Program-made: the position numbers and the translations under genes
Notes under the pieces: model-generated
Database searches by the model: none
Seen by the model: the letters and a program-made list of their open reading frames with translations, nothing else
What the model was told of the DNA's origin: nothing
Part shown: one piece after another, positions 46,211 to 55,387 of the stretch
Numbering within the stretch: the stretch's first letter is position 1
Layout: each line of letters starts with the position of its first letter
NCBI GenBank assembly: GCA_913061145.1
Contig: CAJXUQ010000005.1
Coordinates: forward strand, 62,001-126,000
DNA: 64,000 bases
Origin: an uncultured Haliea sp.
GTDB lineage: Bacteria > Pseudomonadota > Gammaproteobacteria > Pseudomonadales > Halieaceae
Direction: 5' to 3'

Positions 46211-47041
46211 TCAGCTGTACAGGCGCGCGCGTTTGGCAAACGCTTCCCGCACACCCTCTTCTTCCAGGGTTTTGAAGAAGTCGGTGTAGCTGCGGTTCTG
46301 GTGATAAATGGCGTCGATGTCAGCACCGGTGCGTATGGATTGCTGCATACCCATATTTTCGAACCAGGTGTTGGAGATGCTCTTCAGGAGAATCGAATTG
46401 TCCGAGGGTGCCTTGGCAATCTTCGCGGCAATCGCCTGCACACGCGCTTCCAGCTCGTCGTGGGGCACCACTTCATTGACCAGCCCGATGCTCAGCGCTT
46501 CCTGCGCGTCGATCAGCTTGGAGGTCAGCAACAGCTCCTTGGTCTTGCGCAGGCCAATGAGGATGGGCCAGAACATGATCGAAGGCGGAATGCCCAGGTC
46601 ACAGGCGGCCGGGTGACCAAACCGCGCCCGTTCGCTGACGATGGCAAGATCACAGACCGCGAGCAGTTCGCCGGCCCCCGACAGGCAGTCGCCCTGCACC
46701 TGCGCCACAATGGGCTTCGGGTAGCGCCAGATCCGCATCCAGTAATCCACCAGGTCGTGAATATCGCGGCGATCGGCCTGGATATCGATGTTCTCGGTAT
46801 GCCCCGGGTACTGCGATGTGACCCAGTGTTCACTGCCGAGCTCGTAACCCGAGGAAAAGGCCCGGCCCTTTGACCGGATCACAATCACCGAGACGGCCGG
46901 GTCGGAGCGCACAGAATTGAGCGCGTACTCCAGTTCCTCCAGCACCTGTGAGGACAGGGCGTTCAGGTTCTTTTCCCGGTTCAGTGTGATCGTGAATATC
47001 TTGTCCGAGGTCTCAGTCAGCAGGGTTTCCAGGGTCTTCAT
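46211..47041 (-). CDS. enoyl-CoA hydratase/isomerase family protein
   Basis: A 276-aa crotonase-fold enzyme. Motifs: ITLNREKNLNALSSQVLEEL at the front, the oxyanion-hole sequence GRAFSSGYELG, and GDCLSGAGELLAVCDLAI. The classical second catalytic Glu region is altered (HPAACDLGIPPSIMFWP), so hydration, isomerisation or another crotonase reaction is possible. First gene of the beta-oxidation operon; a candidate operator lies 25-36 nt before its ATG. Confidence 0.88.
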   Translation of the reverse strand: MKTLETLLTETSDKIFTITLNREKNLNALSSQVLEELEYALNSVRSDPAVSVIVIRSKGRAFSSGYELGSEHWVTSQYPGHTENIDIQADRRDIHDLVDYWMRIWRYPKPIVAQVQGDCLSGAGELLAVCDLAIVSERARFGHPAACDLGIPPSIMFWPILIGLRKTKELLLTSKLIDAQEALSIGLVNEVVPHDELEARVQAIAAKIAKAPSDNSILLKSISNTWFENMGMQQSIRTGADIDAIYHQNRSYTDFFKTLEEEGVREAFAKRARLYS

Positions 47042-47060
47042 TACGCGGCTCCCGTTCAGG

Positions 47061-47078
47061 CTAATTAACAGTTGTTAG
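47061..47078 (-). promoter_or_regulatory. TAACA-GT-TGTTA inverted repeat upstream of the beta-oxidation operon
   Basis: CTAAT-TAACAGTTGTTA-G; the core TAACA/TGTTA arms (47066-47077) are perfect with a 2-bp centre. It sits just before the enoyl-CoA hydratase start, where a TetR- or LysR-type fatty-acid regulator could bind. Confidence 0.35.
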
Positions 47079-47156
47079 TTGGCCCGATACAGTACCTGCG
47101 AGACGCGCGGAAGACCAGCCTTGCCAGGCTCTGGAATGGCGCCGGAACGTTCCCCG

Positions 47157-47549
47157 CTAAGGAATGTGACGGTCTCTCAGGCAAATGATCCACAGCTGCG
47201 CAATGATGATGAACATCGCCGCCGCCGACAGCAGAAACGCATCCAGATAGAACGGCTCGTACCAGCTGAATTCGCCCTTGTGGATTCTCACCCAGCCGCG
47301 GAAGTGCTGCATCATCGCCACACCAGTACCAAAAAAGCCGATGACCGAGGCGACATACTTGACGATGAAATGGCTGGAAGCCAACAGCATAAGAACGCCG
47401 AGCAGGCCGATCACCGTACGCTGCACCTGGCAGAAGGGGCAGGCGTAAACCACATCCAACCAGTCCATGGCCCAGGCACCCAGGCTTACGAGAATGGCGA
47501 TAACGCCGAGTATGCGAATATTCTTCTGGTAAAAGTCGTAGTGAAACAT
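47157..47549 (-). CDS. DsbB-like small membrane protein
   Basis: A 130-aa protein with about four hydrophobic helices. ATG 47549 (MFHYDFYQKNIRIL) is chosen over the longer frame, whose upstream part is unlikely protein. The stretch VVYACPFCQVQRTVIGLLGVL (Cys37, Cys40) closely resembles the first Cys pair region of DsbB. A second periplasmic Cys pair like DsbB's Cys104/Cys130 is missing; only Cys123 in the last helix remains. It therefore may pass electrons to quinone from a partner, or have another role. It is 115 bp upstream of the beta-oxidation operon and downstream of the sulfatase gene. Confidence 0.65.
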   Translation of the reverse strand: MFHYDFYQKNIRILGVIAILVSLGAWAMDWLDVVYACPFCQVQRTVIGLLGVLMLLASSHFIVKYVASVIGFFGTGVAMMQHFRGWVRIHKGEFSWYEPFYLDAFLLSAAAMFIIIAQLWIICLRDRHIP

Positions 47550-47705
47550 GCCAGGCCCTCCTGCAGAGGGCCCAGTGTAGCCCGCCGCGGGCGCAGGAGT
47601 ACAACCCGGGCTGCGGGAACCGCGTGTTCCCCGGGCGATTGCATGTGTTAGAAAAGCAGGATCACACTCCACAGCAGGCCCACCGCAACTCCGGCAGCCT
47701 GTGCG

Positions 47706-49658
47706 CTAGCGCGACCGCTCGACGGTGGGTGGGTAGAGTCCGCGTCGGTACGCGAGGCTGCCCCAGAGGGCGTGCGCCAGGGCTTCCCGCTCCAGTTCAG
47801 GGTTGGCAATTGGCTGCCCAAAGGTGAATCCCTCTCGCTGGAAGCGAAAGGTTTGCGGTGCCTTTCCAGGTTGCAGAACCACCACCTGATCGCCGCGCCA
47901 ATAAGCCTGGTTGGCACCGTACTGCATGATTGCGCGTCCTTCATAAGCGGGCGGCAGCTGTGTCATATCCCGGCCCACCATCGGGTGCTCCGCCTCAATG
48001 CCCAGCAGTGACAGCAGCGTAGGCGGCAGGTCAAGCTGGCTCAGCACTCTTGCATCACGCTGTACCGGAATGCCGTTCCCAATCAGCAAGCCGGGGATTC
48101 TGAAGTGCTCCACGGGCACCAGCTGTCTGCCGAAAACCCGGTCGTCGTGGTCAGCCACTACCAAAAACAGGGTGTCATTCCAGTAGCGGCTCGCGCGAGC
48201 GAGGGAAAAGAATTCGCCGACGGCGTGATCGGCATAGCGAATGGCATTGCGCTTGGTGTTTGGCGGTTGCTCGACAGGGGTGATGGCGTCCGGCGGATAA
48301 TCATAGGGCGTATGGTTGGATGAGCTGAACACCAGGCTGAAAAAGGGCACACCGGTTGCGTGCAGACGGCTGAATTCCTCGTGCGCCTTGCGCAGCAGGT
48401 CGCCATCAGACACCCCCCAGGAACCCATGAATTCGGGGTTCTCGTAGTGCCGCCGGTCCACCACGCGCTCAAAGCCGTTGCCGAGAAAGAAGCTCGCCAT
48501 ATTATCGAAATGGCCCTCGCCGCCGTAGATGAATGAGGTGTCGTAACCGCGCTCGCGCAACAGCGAAGCCAGCGTGAAGAAACCCTGCTGTGACCGCGGC
48601 AGTTTCACCACGCTGCGTGCCGGGGTAGGCACAAAACCGGTCACCACAGCCTCGATGCCACGGACCGAGCGTGTGCCGGTGGCGTACAGCTCCTCCAGCA
48701 ACCAGCCCTGCTCAGCCAGCGCGTCGAAGGCCGGCGTAAGGTCGTCTCCGCCCAGTGTGCCGACGTACTGCGCACCCAGACTCTCCTCCAACACAATAAC
48801 CAGGTTACGCAGGCGTGGTGCAGTCACGGACGGTTTTTGCAGATGCCAGGTGGGGTAGTCGGTGGACAAAAACTGCGCGTCAGCCACGCCCATGGCCCGG
48901 CGCACCTCGGCAAACACCACCGCATCCGGCAGCGGTGGATACAGCCCGGATGCATCCACCTCATTACGCATGGCACGTACTGCATAGGCGACCGAATACA
49001 GCGAATTCAGTGTGAGGTCATTCACTAGTGGATCACTGCTGAACGCGGTAAATCCCGGATTGATCGGCCGGTGACGCAGGGTACCGCGCGCACCGAGTAC
49101 CAGCAGCGGCAACAGCAGTACCAACACCAGCACCCTGAGCCACCAGGTCGAAGCCACGGCGGAGGCCGGCGCAGCGCGGGTTAGTGCGCGCAGGGACAGC
49201 CACGGTGCCAGCACCAGCACGGCCAGTCCACAGAGCGTTTCCAGCAAGAACCCACCGAGCAACATCCCGAACACCTCCTGCGGGTACTGGAGGTACTCAA
49301 CAAACAACCGGTTCGGGCGCAGATCGTACTGGGCTATGAACCCGGGCGTGATCGCTTCCATGAAGGCCAGCAGCGTAAAGCCGAGGGCCAGCCAGACGGC
49401 AGCGCACACCGACCGAAAACGCAGGGGCAGGATCAGCAGCATCAACAGCGCAGGTATCATCCAGTAGCAAAGCATCACAAGGTCAATGCGCAGGCCGAAC
49501 CCGAAGACCTTCAGGACATCGGCAACGCCCCCGAAGCGGTCGATCTGCCACAGCAGAAGGCCTGCGCGACTGGTGGTGGTGAGCAGCAGGCCAGCAAACA
49601 GAAACAGCCACAAAGGCCGCAGCATGCGCTCGAGCAGCCTGGGAAGGGCAATGGACAT
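47706..49658 (-). CDS. LTA synthase-type sulfatase family membrane protein
   Basis: A 650-aa protein with about five N-terminal membrane helices (PLWLFLFAGLLLTTTSRAGLL, IDLVMLCYWMIPALLMLLIL and others) and an extracytoplasmic sulfatase domain. The metal/nucleophile region reads NLVIVLEESLGAQYVGTLGG, with LYATGTRSVRGIEAVVTGF holding the candidate threonine nucleophile; FIYGGEGHFDNMASFF, VVADHDDRVFG follow. Such enzymes transfer phosphoglycerol or related groups to glycans or lipids. ATG 49658 gives a 40-bp gap to eptA and they probably share a transcript. The palindrome GCGCTAGCGC encloses its TAG. Confidence 0.85.
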   Translation of the reverse strand: MSIALPRLLERMLRPLWLFLFAGLLLTTTSRAGLLLWQIDRFGGVADVLKVFGFGLRIDLVMLCYWMIPALLMLLILPLRFRSVCAAVWLALGFTLLAFMEAITPGFIAQYDLRPNRLFVEYLQYPQEVFGMLLGGFLLETLCGLAVLVLAPWLSLRALTRAAPASAVASTWWLRVLVLVLLLPLLVLGARGTLRHRPINPGFTAFSSDPLVNDLTLNSLYSVAYAVRAMRNEVDASGLYPPLPDAVVFAEVRRAMGVADAQFLSTDYPTWHLQKPSVTAPRLRNLVIVLEESLGAQYVGTLGGDDLTPAFDALAEQGWLLEELYATGTRSVRGIEAVVTGFVPTPARSVVKLPRSQQGFFTLASLLRERGYDTSFIYGGEGHFDNMASFFLGNGFERVVDRRHYENPEFMGSWGVSDGDLLRKAHEEFSRLHATGVPFFSLVFSSSNHTPYDYPPDAITPVEQPPNTKRNAIRYADHAVGEFFSLARASRYWNDTLFLVVADHDDRVFGRQLVPVEHFRIPGLLIGNGIPVQRDARVLSQLDLPPTLLSLLGIEAEHPMVGRDMTQLPPAYEGRAIMQYGANQAYWRGDQVVVLQPGKAPQTFRFQREGFTFGQPIANPELEREALAHALWGSLAYRRGLYPPTVERSR

Positions 49659-49698
49659 GGCAAAAATACTCGGGGGTTGAAGGCGATGACGTGGACGC

Positions 49699-51381
49699 TC
49701 AGCCCTTACGGGCTGCGGCGCCTTCGTGCGGCGCCACTTCGCGGGATTCATCCGCCAGCAGCTCAGGCACCCGACAGGAGCGAAGCATGTCCCACTCTGG
49801 GCGATAGAGACTGGTTTCTACCTGCATGAGGCCAAGGACGGCATCAAACACGTTGTCATGGGATAACGTGTCCTGCTCAGCGCTGCGCGCCACGCAGCGC
49901 GCGTCGTAACCCGGCGAGGCGGCAAATTCCGGCGACATCCAGAGCAACATGGGAATGTGGGTCTGTTCCTGCGGTGCCAGGGCATAGGGCATGCCGTGCA
50001 GGTATAGGCCGTTTTCGCCCAGGGATTCACCGTGATCCGACACATACAGCAAGCCCGCCTGCCACTGGGTCTGCTCGCCCAGCAATGCGATGACACGACT
50101 CATGACATAGTCGTCGTAGTACAGTGTGTTGTCGTAGCTATTGACGATCTGCAGGTCTGAACAGTTCTGTATGTCACTGCGCGGACAGTCCGGCGTGAAG
50201 CGCCGGAATGCATCCGGGTAACGCTGGTTATAGGTTGGTCCATGGCTGCCAGCCAGATGCAGCACCACCAGTGCGTCCTTGTCGCCCAGTGCCGCCAGTT
50301 GCGCCTTGAGGCCCTCCAGCAGTACTTCATCACGGCAGTATTCCCCGTCACAGAACGGCACGCCGGGGCTGGGTTCGAAGGCCTGGGTTGGCACTCGGGC
50401 ACAGACGCCCTTGCAACCACCGTCGTTTTCCAGCCAGCGTACGGCCACCCCTGAACGCTGAATCACGTCGAGCAGGTTGTCCTGGGTCTTCGCTACCCCG
50501 GCGTCATAATCGGTGCGGTCGAGTCGCGAAAACAGGCAGGGCACTGATACCGCGGTGGCCGTACCGCAGGACGACACGTGCCTGAAGAAGACCAGGCCAA
50601 GATCACGGGTGAACTGATTGGTGGGCCGCGGATAACCATTCAGCTCAAAATTGCGTGCGCGCGCCGTTTCGCCCAGCACCAGCACCAGCAGGCGTTTCTT
50701 GCGCGCCGGGTGGGCGTCCGCGATCGTGGCGTCCTCACCCATCACCTGATGGGGTCGGGGGGGAGCAAGGTAAGTGCGGCTGACAAACTTGCCAGCACTG
50801 TACAGATAGTGCGTGGGGATAATCAGCTTGTTCAATTCGTGGTTGTTGCGTCCCAGTGAGGCGTAATCCTTGTAATACAGCGCGGCAATACCGACGATCA
50901 CCAATAGCGCCATCGACATGGTGACCAGCTTTTGCGCTACCTCGCGAACCGGGGTGCGACTGCGCAGGGGCATGGCGATGAGCAAGCCAGCAGGCACTAC
51001 ACCGGTCAGTAGCCACCACAGAGCCAGATTACGATTGAGATAGGCGTGTACCTCACCCGGATTGGTCTCCACCAGGTTCCGGATCATGTCCATATCGAAC
51101 ACGGTGCCGTAGTAGTACATCGCGTAGCTGACCAGTGAGGATGCCAGCAACATGACAACGGCGAAGGGCTTGGCGAGGTAACGAAAGGTCCACAGGCTGA
51201 ATAGCAGGTAGAAGACCGAGCCAAAGAACAGCGGCAGCGAGAGCACCATACCCAGGCTCAAACCTTCCGTATGCTGCAGAATGGTGGCCAGACGCGCCGT
51301 CAGCGGGATGTTGATGACCAGTACGAAGTAGGTGGCAAGCAGCAGGGTAAACCGGCTCATTCCCAGAGGTTTCAATGTCAT
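49699..51381 (-). CDS. phosphoethanolamine transferase, EptA family
   Basis: A 560-aa inner-membrane enzyme that adds phosphoethanolamine to lipid A, reducing the charge-dependent action of polymyxin. The start has AAGGAG about 8 nt upstream. Five N-terminal helices are followed by the periplasmic domain with VLVLGETARARNFELNGYPR (metal Glu), the nucleophile threonine in SSCGTATAVSVPCLFS, GCKGVCARVP, and YVSDHGESLGENGLYLHG. Paired Cys are as in EptA/MCR-type enzymes. The two-component system just upstream is a likely controller. The gene ends in a hairpin (49700-49715). Confidence 0.92.
   Translation of the reverse strand: MTLKPLGMSRFTLLLATYFVLVINIPLTARLATILQHTEGLSLGMVLSLPLFFGSVFYLLFSLWTFRYLAKPFAVVMLLASSLVSYAMYYYGTVFDMDMIRNLVETNPGEVHAYLNRNLALWWLLTGVVPAGLLIAMPLRSRTPVREVAQKLVTMSMALLVIVGIAALYYKDYASLGRNNHELNKLIIPTHYLYSAGKFVSRTYLAPPRPHQVMGEDATIADAHPARKKRLLVLVLGETARARNFELNGYPRPTNQFTRDLGLVFFRHVSSCGTATAVSVPCLFSRLDRTDYDAGVAKTQDNLLDVIQRSGVAVRWLENDGGCKGVCARVPTQAFEPSPGVPFCDGEYCRDEVLLEGLKAQLAALGDKDALVVLHLAGSHGPTYNQRYPDAFRRFTPDCPRSDIQNCSDLQIVNSYDNTLYYDDYVMSRVIALLGEQTQWQAGLLYVSDHGESLGENGLYLHGMPYALAPQEQTHIPMLLWMSPEFAASPGYDARCVARSAEQDTLSHDNVFDAVLGLMQVETSLYRPEWDMLRSCRVPELLADESREVAPHEGAAARKG
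49700..49715 (-). terminator. hairpin at the eptA-like gene's stop codon
   Basis: CAGCCC and GGGCTG with a 4-nt loop, overlapping the TGA (49699-49701). Right beside it GGCGCC appears twice 7 bp apart, inside the coding end. No T run. Confidence 0.4.
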
Positions 51382-51428
51382 GCGTAAGCTCCTTAACCTG
51401 CGATCTGCTGCAGGACAGGCACAGCGAG

Positions 51429-51479
51429 CATCACAGTGATGGCAGGAGACTAGGGAGTGGCAGGTGACAAAAAAGTCAC
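51429..51479 (-). promoter_or_regulatory. two palindromes in front of the eptA-like gene
   Basis: CATCAC-A-GTGATG (51429-51441, perfect) and GTGAC-A6-GTCAC (51464-51479, perfect arms) lie in the 126-bp gap between the histidine kinase and the transferase. They are possible sites for the adjacent response regulator or for the operon's promoter control. Confidence 0.4.
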
Positions 51480-51507
51480 AGCAGGAAAAATACTGGGCGG
51501 ATGGGCG

Positions 51508-52788
51508 TTAAGACACGGTTACGGTGAAAGTGGTACCCCGTGGCTGGTTGGGTTGCACGCTGATCTGCCAGCCCTGGTGATCGCAGATACGTTTTGATAT
51601 AGACAACCCCAACCCGTAGCGTGAACCCGGGCCCTGCTGAGAGCGGACACCGCGTTCAAAAATGCGTGCTGCTACGGCGGGATCGATACCGGTGCCGGTG
51701 TCGCGCACGGCAACCGAATGCTCACCCACCTCAAGGGTGATGGCACCCTGCTCGGTGTGATTAAGGGCGTTATGCAACAGGTTATTGAGCACGGCGCCGA
51801 TAAGAAACTGCGGCACGCGGGCGGTTGCCCGCTCACTTTGTTGCTCGCAGACAAGCGCAATACCCTTTTCCTCCGCGGACCCACGCCAGAGCACCAGTGC
51901 CTCCTGGGCAGCTTCAGCCAGCGTGCAACTTGCCTCTCGCTGGCATTCCTCAGGGTCGCGCGCAAGCTGCAGATACAGCGCAATCTGCTGCTGCATATCA
52001 CCGATCGCCCGCTGGATACGCGCCGCTGCTTTCTGCTGCGCGGGGTCTTTCTCGGTGATCTCCTGCAACAGGTCGCTGGCGGCTTGAATCGACATCATCG
52101 GCGTGCGCAATTCATGGCTGACATCGCCCGTGAACTGCCTTTCGCGCTCCAGCAGATCCGCCACACGATCGGCATAGCCCTGCACAGCGCGGGCCAGGGC
52201 GCCCACCTCGTCATTCGGATAGGCCTCCGGCGGGAAAGCCGCCAGACCACCCCCTGGCGTGGCGTCGTCCGTCACTGAGGCGGCAAGCGTCATCACCGGC
52301 AGTAAAACCTGCGTGGCAATATAGCGGGACAGCAGGTAGCCAAGCCCGGATATCAGCAGGAACCCGACGACAATACCTGCAATCGCCAGCACTTCGTAGC
52401 GCTCGAATTCACTCTGGTCCTGCGCCAGCACGTACACCCAGGGTGCCTCATGACGCACAATCAGGCTGTAGGCGCGGGTGCCACCGAGCACCTCGAAATT
52501 CCCCTCCGGGTAGTTGTGGAATGCCTCGGGCAACAACGGGTGATCGGTACCTGGCAGCTTGTAGAACGTGCTGTCACCGTGCGGCACACTGATCGGGATT
52601 TGCACGGCCTGGTGCTGCACAATGTCGCTGTTCAGGTCGCCCACCAGATGGTTGTAGAACAGCGTGCGCTCAAACCAGAACACCAGCAAGACCATGCACA
52701 CCCCGCAGAGCGCGGTGAGCGACACGATAAGCGCCATGATACTCCATTGCAGGCGCGCGCGAATGGAATAGCGAAATCTACTGGGCAT
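51508..52788 (-). CDS. two-component sensor histidine kinase
   Basis: A 426-aa membrane kinase. TM1 is at about 15-38 (WSIMALIVSLTALCGVCMVLLVFW), the sensor loop at 39-130, TM2 at about 135-155, then a HAMP-like linker. The phosphoacceptor box is ERQFTGDVSHELRTPMMSI and the ATPase is intact (NNLLHNALNHTE, VRDTGTGIDP, GSRYGLGLSISKRICDHQG). It overlaps the response-regulator gene by 11 bp. With eptA and the sulfatase downstream, the pair resembles PmrAB/ColRS-like envelope-stress systems; the signal is unknown. Confidence 0.93.
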   Translation of the reverse strand: MPSRFRYSIRARLQWSIMALIVSLTALCGVCMVLLVFWFERTLFYNHLVGDLNSDIVQHQAVQIPISVPHGDSTFYKLPGTDHPLLPEAFHNYPEGNFEVLGGTRAYSLIVRHEAPWVYVLAQDQSEFERYEVLAIAGIVVGFLLISGLGYLLSRYIATQVLLPVMTLAASVTDDATPGGGLAAFPPEAYPNDEVGALARAVQGYADRVADLLERERQFTGDVSHELRTPMMSIQAASDLLQEITEKDPAQQKAAARIQRAIGDMQQQIALYLQLARDPEECQREASCTLAEAAQEALVLWRGSAEEKGIALVCEQQSERATARVPQFLIGAVLNNLLHNALNHTEQGAITLEVGEHSVAVRDTGTGIDPAVAARIFERGVRSQQGPGSRYGLGLSISKRICDHQGWQISVQPNQPRGTTFTVTVS

Positions 52789-53461
52789 CGGTCACCAGTG
52801 TGTAACCGGTGCCCGCCACATTGCGGATCATGGGGCTGTTAAAAGGCCCGTCTACTGCCTGGCGCAGGCGGTAGATATGCGACTTCAGCGCGGCACTGTC
52901 CGGTGGCGCATCACCCCACAACGCATGATTGAGGTCTTCGTGTGACACAACATCGGGCCAGTGCTTCATCAGCAGCTCGAGCAACACAAAGCCCTTGCGG
53001 TCCAGCTTGATCGGTTGCGCGCTGCGGTGAACCTGCCGCGAGGCAGTGTCCAGTGAAAGCTCACCCACCTGCAACACCCGCTCGAAATTGCGCTGGGAAC
53101 GTTTCAGTACGGCCTTGATGCGCTGGTACAGCTCGGGCAGGGCAAAGGGTTTTACCAGGTAGTCATCGGCACCGGCCTCAAAACCCAGAAGCCGGTCTTC
53201 CACTGCGTCCCGCGCGGTCAACATAATCACCGGCAACGGGTTGCGGTCACGCTCACGCAGCTCTTTGCACAAGGTAAAACCATCCATCCCGGGCAGGCCG
53301 ATATCCAACACCACCAGATCATACGGGTGCGCCTGGATGAGCGCGCGAGCGGCCTGGCCGTTTTCAATGGCATCGACTTCGAAGCCTTTGATTTCAAGGT
53401 AGTCAACGACGCTGGCGAGGATGTCGCGGTTGTCTTCGACAATCAGGATCCGGTCGGCCAT
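52778..53461 (-). CDS. OmpR-family response regulator
   Basis: A 227-aa regulator. The receiver domain has the acidic pair (IVEDNRD), the phospho-Asp in LVVLDIGLPGMDG, Thr/Ser in IMLTARDAVED and KPFALPELYQ. The C-terminal winged-helix is the OmpR type (LDRKGFVLLELLMKHWPDVVSHEDL, AALKSHIYRLRQAVD). It is co-transcribed with the kinase and likely controls the eptA-sulfatase genes. It starts 93 bp after glmS's end. Confidence 0.95.
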   Translation of the reverse strand: MADRILIVEDNRDILASVVDYLEIKGFEVDAIENGQAARALIQAHPYDLVVLDIGLPGMDGFTLCKELRERDRNPLPVIMLTARDAVEDRLLGFEAGADDYLVKPFALPELYQRIKAVLKRSQRNFERVLQVGELSLDTASRQVHRSAQPIKLDRKGFVLLELLMKHWPDVVSHEDLNHALWGDAPPDSAALKSHIYRLRQAVDGPFNSPMIRNVAGTGYTLVTDAQ

Positions 53462-53554
53462 GCATGCCTCTCAGTGGAGCGAGCGTCTCTGCAGCGTTGC
53501 CGAAACACGGGACAAGGTCAAGCCGAAGCTCGCGCGCTATCTGGCCTTGAGGGT

Positions 53555-55384
53555 CTACTCCACCGTCACCGACTTCGCCAGATTACGCGGTTTGTCCACA
53601 TCGGTGCCCTTCTGCACGGCCACATGATAGGCCAGAAGCTGCAGTGCGACGGTGTACACAATGGGCTTTAGCACCTCCGGGCAACTCGGCAGCGCGATCA
53701 CATGCACCCGGGGCTCCTCGGCAAAATGCGCCGCGCTGTCAGCGAAGACATACAGCTCGGCGCCCCGAGAGCGTACTTCTTCCAGGTTGGACTTGAGCTT
53801 TTCCATCAGGGCATCGCCCGGCGCCACGGCAATCACCGGCATGTCGGCGTCCACCAGCGCCAGGGGGCCGTGCTTGAGCTCTCCGGCCGGGTAGGCTTCG
53901 GCGTGTATGTAGGAGATTTCCTTGAGCTTCAGCGCACCCTCCAGGGCAATCGGGTACTGAATGCCACGGCCCAGGAACAGCGCGTGGTGCTTCATGATCA
54001 GGGCCGTTGCCATGTGCTTGATGACCGGGTCCAGGCGCAGGGTTTGCTCCACATAATCGGGCAGCGTGTGCAGCGCGGACACCAGCTCGCTGGCCGCTTC
54101 CGTGGGCAGGCCATGGCGCTTGCCCAGTACCAGCGTCAACATCAGGAAGGCCGCCAACTGTGTGGTAAAGGCCTTGGTGGAAGCCACGCCGATTTCAGCG
54201 CCGGCGCGGGTGAGAAACACCAGGTCGGATTCACGCACCAGTGAGCTGTGGTCCACATTGGCGATGACCAGGCTGCCGAGATAGGCATCCTCCGTGGCGT
54301 CGCGCAGGGCGGCCAAGGTATCCGCCGTTTCGCCGGACTGCGACACGGTCACCAGCAGGGTGCCCGGCAGGGGAACCCGCTTGCGGTACCGGAACTCGGA
54401 GGCCACCTCCACGGTACAGGGAAGCCCGGCGAGCTCTTCCAGCCAGTAGCGGGCAACCATCCCCGCGTGGTAGCTGGTGCCACAGGCAACAATCTGTACC
54501 GCACGCACCTGGTCGAACAGTGCGGCCGCGTCCGCCCCGAAGACGCTGTCGTCGATGTCGCGGGTACCCGCCACGGGAATGGTGTTGGCCAGCGCACGCG
54601 GTTGCTCATGGATTTCCTTGAGCATGTAGTGCTCGTAGTCACCCAGCCCGGTGCTTTCTTCCAGCGCCGAGATCTGCGTCATGCGGCGCTCAACCGGCTC
54701 CCCCGCTGAGGTAAAGATCTGCAGCGAGGTTGGGGTGATGCGTACCACGTCGCCTTCCTCGAGGTAGACGAAGCGGTCGGTCACCTGGCGCAGGGCCAGT
54801 TGGTCAGACGCCAGGAAGTACTCACCGATCCCCACGCCCACCACCAGTGGGCTGCCCTCCCGGGCCCCGACAACCTCATCGGGATGCCGGGTATCCACCG
54901 CAGCGAGGGCATAGGCTCCCTGCAGCCGCGGTACCACCGCGTGAAAGGCCTCCAGCAAGGTACTGCCCTGGTTGAGCTGCTGGTGCAGGAGATGGACGAT
55001 CACTTCGGTGTCGGTACCCGACTGGAAACTGTAGCCCTGCGCCTGCAGTTCCTTGCGCAGGGCTTCGTGGTTCTCGATGATGCCGTTGTGCACCACCGCC
55101 ACACGCTCCCCGGAAATATGCGGGTGCGCGTTGGCCGCCGAGGGAACCCCGTGCGTTGCCCAGCGCGTGTGGGCGATGCCGACGCAGCCGTACTTCGGGT
55201 CCATGGCCTGGGCCTGCTCGAGCTCGGCCACCTTGCCCTGGCGCTTGTGCAGCAACAGATTGTGCTCGTTGTCCACCAACGCCATGCCGGCTGAATCGTA
55301 GCCGCGGTACTCCAGCCGCCGCAGCCCCTCGAGCAAGATCTCCGACACTTCACGCCGCGCCGCCGCCGCTACTATTCCACACAT
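53555..55384 (-). CDS. glmS: glutamine-fructose-6-phosphate aminotransferase (isomerizing)
   Basis: A 609-aa enzyme that makes glucosamine-6-phosphate from fructose-6-phosphate and glutamine, feeding peptidoglycan and LPS synthesis. The N-terminal nucleophile Cys is present ([11 protein letters not shown]). The glutaminase domain has [16 protein letters not shown], the SIS isomerase domain [16 protein letters not shown] and [15 protein letters not shown], and the C-terminus ends [11 protein letters not shown]. The length equals E. coli GlmS (609). It follows glmU by 3 bp in one operon. I saw no glmS ribozyme, as expected for a proteobacterium. Confidence 0.98.
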   Translation of the reverse strand: MCGIVAAAARREVSEILLEGLRRLEYRGYDSAGMALVDNEHNLLLHKRQGKVAELEQAQAMDPKYGCVGIAHTRWATHGVPSAANAHPHISGERVAVVHNGIIENHEALRKELQAQGYSFQSGTDTEVIVHLLHQQLNQGSTLLEAFHAVVPRLQGAYALAAVDTRHPDEVVGAREGSPLVVGVGIGEYFLASDQLALRQVTDRFVYLEEGDVVRITPTSLQIFTSAGEPVERRMTQISALEESTGLGDYEHYMLKEIHEQPRALANTIPVAGTRDIDDSVFGADAAALFDQVRAVQIVACGTSYHAGMVARYWLEELAGLPCTVEVASEFRYRKRVPLPGTLLVTVSQSGETADTLAALRDATEDAYLGSLVIANVDHSSLVRESDLVFLTRAGAEIGVASTKAFTTQLAAFLMLTLVLGKRHGLPTEAASELVSALHTLPDYVEQTLRLDPVIKHMATALIMKHHALFLGRGIQYPIALEGALKLKEISYIHAEAYPAGELKHGPLALVDADMPVIAVAPGDALMEKLKSNLEEVRSRGAELYVFADSAAHFAEEPRVHVIALPSCPEVLKPIVYTVALQLLAYHVAVQKGTDVDKPRNLAKSVTVE

Positions 55385-55387
55385 GAT

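Noticed and set aside
51464-51479. GTGAC-T6-GTCAC as a terminator of the kinase gene
   Set aside because: The T run is in the loop, not after the stem, so it does not fit a rho-independent terminator.
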